A DNA stretch of 48,420 bases from an uncultured Lachnospiraceae bacterium (GTDB lineage: Bacteria; Bacillota; Clostridia; Lachnospirales; Lachnospiraceae). The position numbers and the translations under genes are program-made. The notes under the pieces were generated by a model. The model did no database searches. It was not told the origin of the DNA and was given only the letters and a program-made list of their open reading frames with translations. Numbering within the stretch: the stretch's first letter is position 1; every line of letters begins with the position of its first letter. The stretch lies in NCBI GenBank assembly GCA_910586555.1, contig CAJUJY010000029.1:1-48420 (forward strand). Direction: 5' to 3'. Positions 41,434 to 48,420 of the stretch are shown piece after piece.

Positions 41434-41856
41434 ATGAATACAAAAAATGATGTTGAAGTTGTTATAAATGGTAAGCAGTATACAATGAGTGGATATGAAA
41501 GCAGTGAATATTTACAGAAAATTGCAACACATATTAATGAAAAATTTACATTGTTTAAAGAGCAGGAAGGTTATAGCAGGCTTGATACAGATATGAAATA
41601 TATAATGTTAGCCATAAACCTTTCTGATGATTACCATAAGGCCCAGAACTCAGCTAATGACCTGCGTATTGAAAATGAAGAAATGGGAAAAGAAATATTT
41701 AATATGAAGCATGAAATGATATCTATGCAGGCGCAGATGGAAGCGCTTGAAGAGAAACTTAAAGTCCTTGAAGAAGAGAAGAAAAAGGCAGAACATGATG
41801 TAATAAGGCTTGAAACTGAGCTTGGCACACCGCCAGGCAAAAATAAAAATAAATAA
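41434..41856 (+). CDS. zapA: Cell division protein ZapA
   Basis: The 140-residue product has the ZapA globular head (about 4-75: DVEVVINGKQYTMSGYESSE, then YLQKIATHINEKFTLF and YIMLAINLSDDYHKAQ), followed by a coiled coil (about 80-135) with LEEKLKVLEEEKKKAEHD. ZapA bundles FtsZ filaments at the division site. GGAGG upstream of the ATG supports the start. A terminator-like hairpin follows. Confidence 0.85.
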   Translation: MNTKNDVEVVINGKQYTMSGYESSEYLQKIATHINEKFTLFKEQEGYSRLDTDMKYIMLAINLSDDYHKAQNSANDLRIENEEMGKEIFNMKHEMISMQAQMEALEEKLKVLEEEKKKAEHDVIRLETELGTPPGKNKNK

Positions 41857-41867
41857 AAACCAGACAG

Positions 41868-41902
41868 GAGGGGGACTGTTTTATATAGCAGCCACCCCTT
41901 TT
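41868..41902 (+). terminator. Terminator-like hairpin after zapA
   Basis: GAGGGGGACTG (41868-41878) pairs imperfectly with CAGCCACCCC (41889-41898), followed by TTTT. Confidence 0.5.
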
Positions 41903-41911
41903 AACATTAAT

Positions 41912-41938
41912 AAAAGGCTGGTTTAATGAGGTTAAATT
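41912..41938 (-). repeat. Family-1 end fragment serving as a leader
   Basis: AAAAGGCTGGTTTAATGAGG followed by TTAAATT is nearly identical to the end of copy B (6007-6033). It directly precedes the U32 start codon, and its GAGG (41928-41931) is placed 7 nt before the ATG, so the repeat end appears to provide the ribosome binding site. Confidence 0.7.
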
Positions 41939-44446
41939 ATGGATAATAATATAAAAAATAACACACGCCCTGAAATACTTGCACCTGCTGGTTCAATGGA
42001 GAGCCTGTATGCTGCTGTAAATGCAGGCTGTGACGCTGTTTATATTGGAGGTGGCATGTTTGGTGCAAGGGCATATGCGGACAACCCGGATAAGGACAAC
42101 CTTTTATATGCCATTGGTTACTGCCATCTCCATAATGTAAAACTTTACCTGGCTGTTAATACACTTCTTAAGGAAGAAGAGATTGCAGACAGGCTTTATA
42201 ATTATATAAGGCCATATTATGAAGCAGGACTTGATGCAGCAATAGTACAGGATACGGGGGTTATATATTTTCTGCATAAATACTTCCCAAAACTTGCATT
42301 ACATGCAAGTACACAGATGACACTTGTAACAGGCAATGCGGCAGAATTTCTTAAAGATTATGGCATAACAAGGATTGTGCCAGCCAGGGAGCTTTCACTT
42401 GATGAGCTGTATTATATGCGGCAAAGTACAGGGCTTGAAATAGAAGTATTTGTGCATGGTGCGCTTTGTTACTGTTATTCAGGCCAGTGTCTTTTTAGCA
42501 GCATGGCAGGGGGAAGAAGCGGCAACAGGGGAAGATGCGCACAGCCGTGCCGCCTGCCGTATTCACTGGATTTTAAAGGCGTGAAACAGGAAGGCTTTAT
42601 ATTAAGCATGAAAGAACTGTGCACCTTGCCATATATAGGGGAACTTATAGAATCAGGTGCAAGTTCATTTAAAATAGAGGGAAGAATGAAAAGCCCGGCA
42701 TATACTGCACTTGCAACATCATTATACAGAAAATACACAGATTTTTATATGTCTTATGGAAGCCATGGCTATGAAGAGTATATAAAGGAACATAAAAAAG
42801 AGCTTTTACATGATATAGGGCAGCTTGCAGAAGTATATAACAGGGAAGGGTTTACAAGTGATTATCTTTCTGGAAGATCTAAAAGCATTTATACAGCCTT
42901 TGGCAGTGAAGGTTATGACAGATATGCAGGCCTTGGTAAAAAGGGTTTATCAAAAACAAAAAAAGAACCAGATATGCTTTCTTTAAGAAGGCCTAAACAT
43001 GGTGGTGTTTTTATTGGAAATGTAGTTAGTACAGGAAATGGTGTACTTAGTTATAAGACAGAAAAGGATATAAATTCACAAGATGTTTTAGAGTTCCGGA
43101 ATAAGCAGATGGATACACTGTATGAATATACTGCGGGGAAAGATATAAAGGCAGGAAGCATAGTAGAAGCAAAGTTTAAACATGGGTGCAATATATGTAA
43201 AGGAGACAGTGTTTACAGAACAAGAAATGCTTATGTACTTAACTGCATAAAAGAAAAATATCTTGAAACAAATAAAAAAGTGTTAATAACTGGCAGTTTT
43301 AAGGCAGCAGAGGGAAAAGAAGCATGCCTGTCTGTAACAAAAGATGGTATTACAGTTACAGTATATGGCGGTATATGCCAGAAAGCAGACAAAAACCTGG
43401 CAGATAAAACTGCGGTTAAAAAAAGCCTGGCACAGACAGGAAATACAGAATTTAGCTTTAAAGAAATTAAAATTATATTGGAAGATAACTTATTCCTGCC
43501 GGTATCAATGCTTAAAAACATGCGCAGGGAAGCATTAGAAAAGCTGCGTGAAAAAATAATATCAGGTTATAAGCGTAATGCAGATATTACATTTACAGGT
43601 AAAAGTACAGACAGCCATTTATATAATGCTAATATACAGTTAAATACAGGGATTGTCTATAAAGCATCTGTAATGGATTTTTTACAGCTTAATGCAGTTT
43701 TAGAAAGCAAACAGGTTTCAGAAGTTTATATAAAAACAGAACTTTTAGACAGTAAAAGCATAAGGGAAGCGCTGCTTGAGGTGCAGTTATCAGGACGGAA
43801 GTGTTATGCCATACTGCCGTATATTTTCAGGAAAATGGATTTGGATTATGAAGAAAAAATGGCAGCACAAGGCAGAAGCATTTACCAGTATAACTGGGAC
43901 GGTTATGTTATAAGAAATATTGAAAGTTATATTTTTTTAACTAAAGTATTAGGGATAAACCCAGAAAATATTATTACAGATTCAAACCTTTATACCATGA
44001 ACAGCTTTGCAGGGCGTTTCTGGGAAGAACATGGGGTTAAAAGGCATACAGTGCCGTTTGAACTGGAAATACCATGTATAAAACAGGCAGCATTGTCTGG
44101 AATGGAAGCTGTTATATATACGCATATCCCCCTTATGGTATCAGTACAGTGTGTAATTTCAAACCTTGGAGGCTGTAATGGAAATCTTAAGGCTAAACAG
44201 ATTGCATTAAAAGATATAAAAGGAAGGGAGTTTATAGCAGTTAATTATTGTAAATACTGTTATAGTACAATTTACCAGAAAATGCCATTATATGCCCTGC
44301 CATGTATAAAAGATTTAGAAAGTGCAGGGGTAAGAAGTTTCAGGTATGATTTTACAATAGAAAATGCAGAAGAAACCAGCATTGTATTAGCTGGCAGATA
44401 TAACGGCAAAGCATATACAGGGCATTACAATAAAGGCATCTTGTAA
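41939..44446 (+). CDS. U32 family peptidase (with DUF3656-like C-terminus)
   Basis: The 835-residue product has the U32 barrel (about 8-320): ILAPAGSMESLYAAVNAGCD, AVYIGGGMFGARAYADNP, TQMTLVTGNAAEFLKDYGIT. The Cys-rich signature HGALCYCYSGQCLFSS...GNRGRCAQPCRLPY holds the likely Fe-S ligands. The remaining part (about 340-835) corresponds to the DUF3656 and second barrel-like region of long U32 proteins. Long U32 relatives such as RlhA act on tRNA or rRNA hydroxylation rather than collagen, so 'peptidase' may be a misnomer. The start at 41939 has its Shine-Dalgarno within the repeat fragment. Confidence 0.88.
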   Translation: MDNNIKNNTRPEILAPAGSMESLYAAVNAGCDAVYIGGGMFGARAYADNPDKDNLLYAIGYCHLHNVKLYLAVNTLLKEEEIADRLYNYIRPYYEAGLDAAIVQDTGVIYFLHKYFPKLALHASTQMTLVTGNAAEFLKDYGITRIVPARELSLDELYYMRQSTGLEIEVFVHGALCYCYSGQCLFSSMAGGRSGNRGRCAQPCRLPYSLDFKGVKQEGFILSMKELCTLPYIGELIESGASSFKIEGRMKSPAYTALATSLYRKYTDFYMSYGSHGYEEYIKEHKKELLHDIGQLAEVYNREGFTSDYLSGRSKSIYTAFGSEGYDRYAGLGKKGLSKTKKEPDMLSLRRPKHGGVFIGNVVSTGNGVLSYKTEKDINSQDVLEFRNKQMDTLYEYTAGKDIKAGSIVEAKFKHGCNICKGDSVYRTRNAYVLNCIKEKYLETNKKVLITGSFKAAEGKEACLSVTKDGITVTVYGGICQKADKNLADKTAVKKSLAQTGNTEFSFKEIKIILEDNLFLPVSMLKNMRREALEKLREKIISGYKRNADITFTGKSTDSHLYNANIQLNTGIVYKASVMDFLQLNAVLESKQVSEVYIKTELLDSKSIREALLEVQLSGRKCYAILPYIFRKMDLDYEEKMAAQGRSIYQYNWDGYVIRNIESYIFLTKVLGINPENIITDSNLYTMNSFAGRFWEEHGVKRHTVPFELEIPCIKQAALSGMEAVIYTHIPLMVSVQCVISNLGGCNGNLKAKQIALKDIKGREFIAVNYCKYCYSTIYQKMPLYALPCIKDLESAGVRSFRYDFTIENAEETSIVLAGRYNGKAYTGHYNKGIL

Positions 44447-44501
44447 CTTTCCTGCAATTATAGGAAAACTTGTATATGGTTTGTAAATTGGAGGTCATGG
44501 C

Positions 44502-45944
44502 ATGGATAAAAAAGAGGCAGTTAAGAAACTGGCAGCTATATTTGGGGATATGGACATTATAGGAGTGCTGCATACTATACTGGTTGTAACCTCCAAATAT
44601 ATAATTATAATACTGTTTGCTATATATACATGGCACTGTTTTACAGTATTTAAAGGAAACAGTCCCTTAAAAAAAGAAAAAGTATATAAAAGACAGAAGC
44701 ATATAATATATTATATACATTTTATATGTTCACTTGTTTTATATTTAAACAGCCTTGATATAAAAATAGTAATATATTACCTTATACAGCTTGTATTTTT
44801 TATATTTGTGGATAAAACATATTCATATGTATATAAAGGGCTGTCAAAAACACTCCTTAATAATATGTTTATGCTTATGGCAACAGGCTTTATAATGCTT
44901 GGGCGTTTTGGAAAAGGGTATGTTGTAAAGCAGATGGTATTTGCAGCAGCAATATGTTTATTAAGCCTGTTTATACCATATCTTATAGAAAAGTTTAAAT
45001 ATTTTGACAGGTTTGGCATTGTATATGCAATAATTGGGATAATACTCCTTGCACTTGTATTTGTAATTGGAGAGGAAAAGTATGGTGCAAAAAACTGGAT
45101 AGTTATAGGCAAATTTGCCTTACAGCCATCGGAGTTTGTAAAGCTAATATTTGTATTTTTTGCCGCGGCACTTCTTTCACGTTCTGTAAAACTTGCTAAT
45201 ATAGCTGTGGTTTCAATACTTGCAGCCGTACATGTACTAATACTTGTTGCAGAGAAAGATTTAGGGGCAGCACTTATATTTTATATAACATATATTGTTA
45301 TATTATTTGTTGCAACAAAGAAAGCCTTATATCTAGGTGCAGGCCTTTTTGCTGGCACGGCAGCGGCAGTAGTGGCTTATAATTTATTTGCACATGTAAA
45401 AACAAGGGTAATAGCATGGAGCAACCCGTGGGGGTATATAGATACAGCAGGCTACCAGGTTGCACATTCACTGTTTGCAATAGGCACAGGCGGCTGGTTC
45501 GGGATGGGGCTTGGTGAAGGCATGCCTTTAGCAGTCCCTGTTGTAGAAAGTGACTTTATATTTTCGGCAATATGCGAAGAACTTGGCGTTTTCTCTGGTA
45601 TATGCCTTATACTTGTGGAAATAAGCTGTTTTATTATGTTTATAAATATATCGCTTAAAATGCAGAGAAGGTTTTATAAACTTGTGGCACTTGGTTTAAG
45701 CATAGAATATATATTCCAGGTATTCCTTACAATAGGAGGTGTTACAAAATTTATACCATCAACAGGAGTTACACTGCCACTTGTAAGCTATGGCGGCAGT
45801 TCAATAATAAGCACAGTAATTTTATTTAGCATAATACAGGGAATGTATGTTTTAAATGGTGATAAGGAGGAACAATATGAAAAAAGCAGGAAAGCCAGGC
45901 CAAAAGACACAAAAACGGGGAATGGCAGGAGGAAACTACAGTAA
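44502..45944 (+). CDS. FtsW/RodA/SpoVE-family lipid II polymerase
   Basis: The 480-residue SEDS protein has about twelve membrane segments, including two to three extra at the N-terminus (about 20-120) before the core. Family motifs are GAKNWIVIGKFALQPSEFVK, VAEKDLGAALIFYI, GTGGWFGMGLGEGMP, VESDFIFSAICEELG and PSTGVTLPLVSYGGSS. SEDS proteins polymerise lipid II into glycan strands with a partner class B PBP, which is the next gene. GGAGG 7 nt upstream supports the start. Which paralogue (division, elongation or sporulation) cannot be decided. Confidence 0.88.
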   Translation: MDKKEAVKKLAAIFGDMDIIGVLHTILVVTSKYIIIILFAIYTWHCFTVFKGNSPLKKEKVYKRQKHIIYYIHFICSLVLYLNSLDIKIVIYYLIQLVFFIFVDKTYSYVYKGLSKTLLNNMFMLMATGFIMLGRFGKGYVVKQMVFAAAICLLSLFIPYLIEKFKYFDRFGIVYAIIGIILLALVFVIGEEKYGAKNWIVIGKFALQPSEFVKLIFVFFAAALLSRSVKLANIAVVSILAAVHVLILVAEKDLGAALIFYITYIVILFVATKKALYLGAGLFAGTAAAVVAYNLFAHVKTRVIAWSNPWGYIDTAGYQVAHSLFAIGTGGWFGMGLGEGMPLAVPVVESDFIFSAICEELGVFSGICLILVEISCFIMFINISLKMQRRFYKLVALGLSIEYIFQVFLTIGGVTKFIPSTGVTLPLVSYGGSSIISTVILFSIIQGMYVLNGDKEEQYEKSRKARPKDTKTGNGRRKLQ

Positions 45945-47433
45945 CAGGTTTAAAAAGTTTATGGACATGCCTGGTGAAGATATAGAACTTATGGATACAG
46001 ATATTACAATAAACACTGCTTCCAGTAAAAAAGGCAATATGCAGATTATAATAGTAACATATGCCGTTGTATTTATATTTATGTGCATGGCAGGGTATAT
46101 TGTGTATTTTATGGTTAATGACAGCAGTGAAGTGATAAACAACCCTTATAACAAACGGCGTAATATACTTGCAGAACGCATTGTGCGTGGAAGCATATAT
46201 TCTTCTGATGGCAAGATACTTGCTGAAACAGTTACAGACAGTGAAGGTAATGAAAAAAGGGTTTACCCGTATAATGATATATTCTGCCATGTTACAGGAC
46301 GGACGGCAAACAGCATGACAGGTGTAGAACTTTCACAGTGTTACCCGCTTTTAACTTCCCATTCAAATCCATTAAAACAGCTTGCCACTACATTCCGTGG
46401 GGATAAAAACCTTGGTGATAATGTGTATACAACGCTTAATGCCAGTTTACAGCAGGCGGCATATAATGCACTTGGCAGCTATAAAGGCGCAGCAGTTGCA
46501 GTTGAGCCTTCTACCGGTAAAGTACTTGCAATGGTTTCAAAGCCAGGTTATAACCCAAACACCATAGAAAGTGACTGGGACAGCCTGGTTGAAGATGAAA
46601 ATTCCCAGTCTGCACTTGTAAACAGGGCAACACAGGGGCTTTACCCGCCAGGTTCTACATTTAAAGTGCTTACAGCTATAGAGTACATTATTGAAAACCG
46701 TTCTTCTTATAAGAAATATTCATATAAATGCAAAGGGTCAGACTCATTTGACGGCAATGTTATAAACTGTTATGCAGGAGAGAAGCATGGAGGGCTTGGG
46801 CTTGGCAGTTCACTTGCCAAATCCTGCAATGCATCATTTGCCAATATAGGAATGACATTAAATATTAAATCCTTCAGGAAACTTTGCAATAAATTTATGT
46901 TTAACCAGAAGCTCCCTGTTAAATTTGAATATAACCAGAGCAAGTTTTTGTTAGACCAGAAATCTAAAACTGGTGAAATAATGCAGACTGTAATAGGCCA
47001 GGGCAGGACAACAGTAACACCACTGCAAAATGCAATGATAGCCGCTACAATAGCAAATGGTGGTGAAATGATGGTTCCTTATGTTACAGACCATACAGAA
47101 AATGAATCAGGCCAGGTAGTAAAAACATATGGCCCTGTTTCAAATGGAAAGATTATAGATAAAGACATTGCAGATATAACTGGTAAATTTATGATGTCTG
47201 TAGTAGAAGATGGCACAGCTTCATCATTAAAAAGCCTTCCATATAAAGTAGCAGGGAAAACGGGTTCAGCAGAATTTGACTCAGAGGGGACATCACATGC
47301 ATGGTTTATAGGGTACGCACCAGCTAAAAACCCAAAGATTGCAGTAAGCATAATAGTAGAAGGCGCAGGGACAGGAAGCCAGTATGCAGTACCAGTAGCA
47401 AAAGAGATGTTTAGAGATTATTTAGGGGAATAA
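45877..47433 (+). CDS. Class B penicillin-binding protein (transpeptidase)
   Basis: The 518-residue product has one N-terminal membrane helix (about 55-75) after a basic segment, a short dimerisation region, and a transpeptidase domain. The domain carries S260 in PGSTFKVLTAI (SxxK), SCN at 316-318 and K461 in AGKTGSAEF (KTG). It should cross-link the glycan strands made by the SEDS partner. The start at 45877 has AAGGAGG at 6 nt, so its first 68 bp overlap the preceding gene in another frame, which points to coupled translation. It is the last intact gene of the window. Confidence 0.9.
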   Translation: MKKAGKPGQKTQKRGMAGGNYSNRFKKFMDMPGEDIELMDTDITINTASSKKGNMQIIIVTYAVVFIFMCMAGYIVYFMVNDSSEVINNPYNKRRNILAERIVRGSIYSSDGKILAETVTDSEGNEKRVYPYNDIFCHVTGRTANSMTGVELSQCYPLLTSHSNPLKQLATTFRGDKNLGDNVYTTLNASLQQAAYNALGSYKGAAVAVEPSTGKVLAMVSKPGYNPNTIESDWDSLVEDENSQSALVNRATQGLYPPGSTFKVLTAIEYIIENRSSYKKYSYKCKGSDSFDGNVINCYAGEKHGGLGLGSSLAKSCNASFANIGMTLNIKSFRKLCNKFMFNQKLPVKFEYNQSKFLLDQKSKTGEIMQTVIGQGRTTVTPLQNAMIAATIANGGEMMVPYVTDHTENESGQVVKTYGPVSNGKIIDKDIADITGKFMMSVVEDGTASSLKSLPYKVAGKTGSAEFDSEGTSHAWFIGYAPAKNPKIAVSIIVEGAGTGSQYAVPVAKEMFRDYLGE

Positions 47434-47503
47434 GTTTAAATATGCCAGTAAACCAGAGGTATTTTTTATAACCGGAATTTGTACAAAGTAATTATTATGT
47501 TCC

Positions 47504-47747
47504 TTATAATTTTTGCAATGCCTCTTCTTTAGATGCTACAAAAAAGAAGTTGCTGCCTTTATTAGATTCAAATATAAAATCTTTTAATGGTTTACTTGTA
47601 TAACATGAATAATCACCATAAATAGCAATTTTTATATGATAGTTTGTAAATTTCTGGAGAATTTCCCCTGCTATTTTTGTGCTAAGAATAAAAACTAGAA
47701 ACTATTGCCATACTAGTTCCATTATATTCTGCAATACTGGTATCCAT
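47504..47747 (-). pseudogene. Broken DUF4180 protein gene
   Basis: The minus strand reads MDTSIAEYNGTSMAIVSSFY then a stop after one more codon. In another frame it continues LSTKIAGEILQKFTNYHIKI, AIYGDYSCYTSKPLKDFIFE and SNKGSNFFFVASKEEALQKL to a stop at 47504. The C-terminal part is the conserved DUF4180 end, and the N-terminal part is its usual opening. The middle (about 40-45 residues) is missing and the two pieces are in different frames. GGAGG precedes the ATG. This is an internal deletion in a formerly real gene. Confidence 0.75.
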
Positions 47748-47852
47748 AATATCCCTCCTGTGCTTTATAATCCTGCTTTTAGTACAAATTCCAGTTAAAG
47801 GTGTATTATATATATGAAATGGTTATTTGTCAAATTTTAGTAGAACAGGTTA

Positions 47853-48420
47853 TATGGCTGCTTAATAAATATGATATAAAAATAATAGATAATTTATAGT
47901 TATCCACGGTTTATTTTAAATAAGAGGCCAGAATGTTATGCCCTGGCAAGTCCAAAGTAATCCTACAGGCAACCCGCTTGTGCTTGGACGGGTTCACGCA
48001 ACGGCGCATAAAACCTGTATGCTTCAAAGAAAAAATTTCTTTGAAGCATTTAAAACCAGGTTTAAACGCCGGCGGCCCCGTACAGTTGCCTTTTAGGATT
48101 ACATCTGGCCTTTGCCAGGTAATATACGTTTTGGCAGTTTATAAAAATATTTCATGTGGATTTCCCTGGTTTAATGGCATTGTACTGCACTTGTACATAT
48201 AACAATGCTTAATGACAATGCAAAAGTACCTTTTACATGGGACATAAAATTTTATCAAAAAATTAAGATACAAGCAAGAAAACTTTTAATTCCCACGGAA
48301 CGTAATAACATGCAGGCAGTTTTATATATTTTCTGTAAAAGGCACTATAGTGCCGCCAGTGCTTAGGTCTGGTAGTTTTACAGACCCTATGCACTGCTAA
48401 CACTATATATAGTGTTGTGC
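47853..48420. repeat. Family-2 palindromic element, copy 3 (cut by the window end)
   Basis: It begins with TATGGCTGCTTAATAAAT, the left end, and continues ATAATTTATAGTTATCC into one stem-loop module (47936-48125). The inner 14-bp stem ATGCTTCAAAGAAA/TTTCTTTGAAGCAT (48019-48049) is perfect. The sequence is almost the exact reverse complement of 20330-20873 of copy 1. It ends in the GGTCTG...CAGACC hairpin and the ACACTATATATAGTGT palindrome seen in copy 2; the rest lies outside the window. Confidence 0.85.

Noticed and set aside
47933..48202. 89-codon open frame near the window end
   Set aside because: It lies in family-2 copy 3; the corresponding frame is broken in the other copies.

Overview
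The window looks like a chromosomal segment of a low-GC Gram-positive anaerobe in the Clostridia, most likely a gut or rumen Lachnospiraceae. Evidence: AGGAGG-type ribosome binding sites, TTGACA-N17-TATAAT promoters, the block rpmB / asp23-like / yloV-like / recG / rsmD / coaD, a GerW (YtfJ) + DUF2953 (YtfI) pair, a 1407-residue acyl-CoA dehydratase activase fusion, and a secreted GH43 glycosidase carrying Ig-like (Big_2) and LamG domains. The genus is not determined from sequence alone.

Layout. 1-2.4 kb: an SPFH membrane protein and a ribbon-helix-helix protein behind a strong promoter with a palindromic operator candidate, then a metallo-beta-lactamase-fold hydrolase. 2.4-5.6 kb (minus): a small P-loop kinase-like protein, an unknown protein, a decayed short-chain dehydrogenase and a carbamate-kinase-like enzyme. 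6.2-11.8 kb: secreted GH43 enzyme, class I aminotransferase and a secreted CHAP-domain protein. 12-15.4 kb: XRE regulator, a small divergent ORF, a CPBP membrane protease and a DUF3880/CgeB-like glycosyltransferase. 15.5-19.8 kb (minus): the large activase fusion. 21.1-29.6 kb: a LysM protein with an Asp/Lys tract, then a tight six-gene run (rhomboid-like protein, double GT-C glycosyltransferase, two unknown proteins, DUF2953, GerW). 30-32.5 kb: HAD phosphatase and an AAA-like ATPase with a nuclease-like C-terminus. 32.5-47.4 kb: housekeeping genes (L28, Asp23, YloV-like, RecG, a SpoVK/CbbX-like AAA+ protein, RsmD, CoaD, a coiled-coil protein, ZapA, U32 peptidase, FtsW/RodA/SpoVE-like protein and a penicillin-binding protein). 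The end holds a broken DUF4180 gene and a repeat that runs off the window.

The most unusual content is non-coding. Two families of highly structured interspersed repeats lie between genes. Family 1 is about 170-215 bp, with four copies plus a short end fragment; its ends are roughly TTTAACCTCATTAAGTAAG and GCGGATTGCGAATATCCGC, and it has several internal hairpins. Family 2 is up to about 960 bp, with inverted ends of about 65-75 bp starting near GTTTCATAA. Inside are one or two large cruciform-like modules whose inner stems are kept or cleanly removed as units. No transposase is present in the window, so both families would have to be mobilised or maintained in trans. One family-1 end appears to supply the ribosome binding site of the U32 peptidase gene.

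Functional themes are envelope and cell-wall biology (GT39-type transferase, FtsW/PBP pair, LysM and CHAP proteins, ZapA), carbohydrate scavenging (GH43) and core information processing. No tRNA, rRNA, CRISPR array, prophage or complete insertion sequence was recognised.
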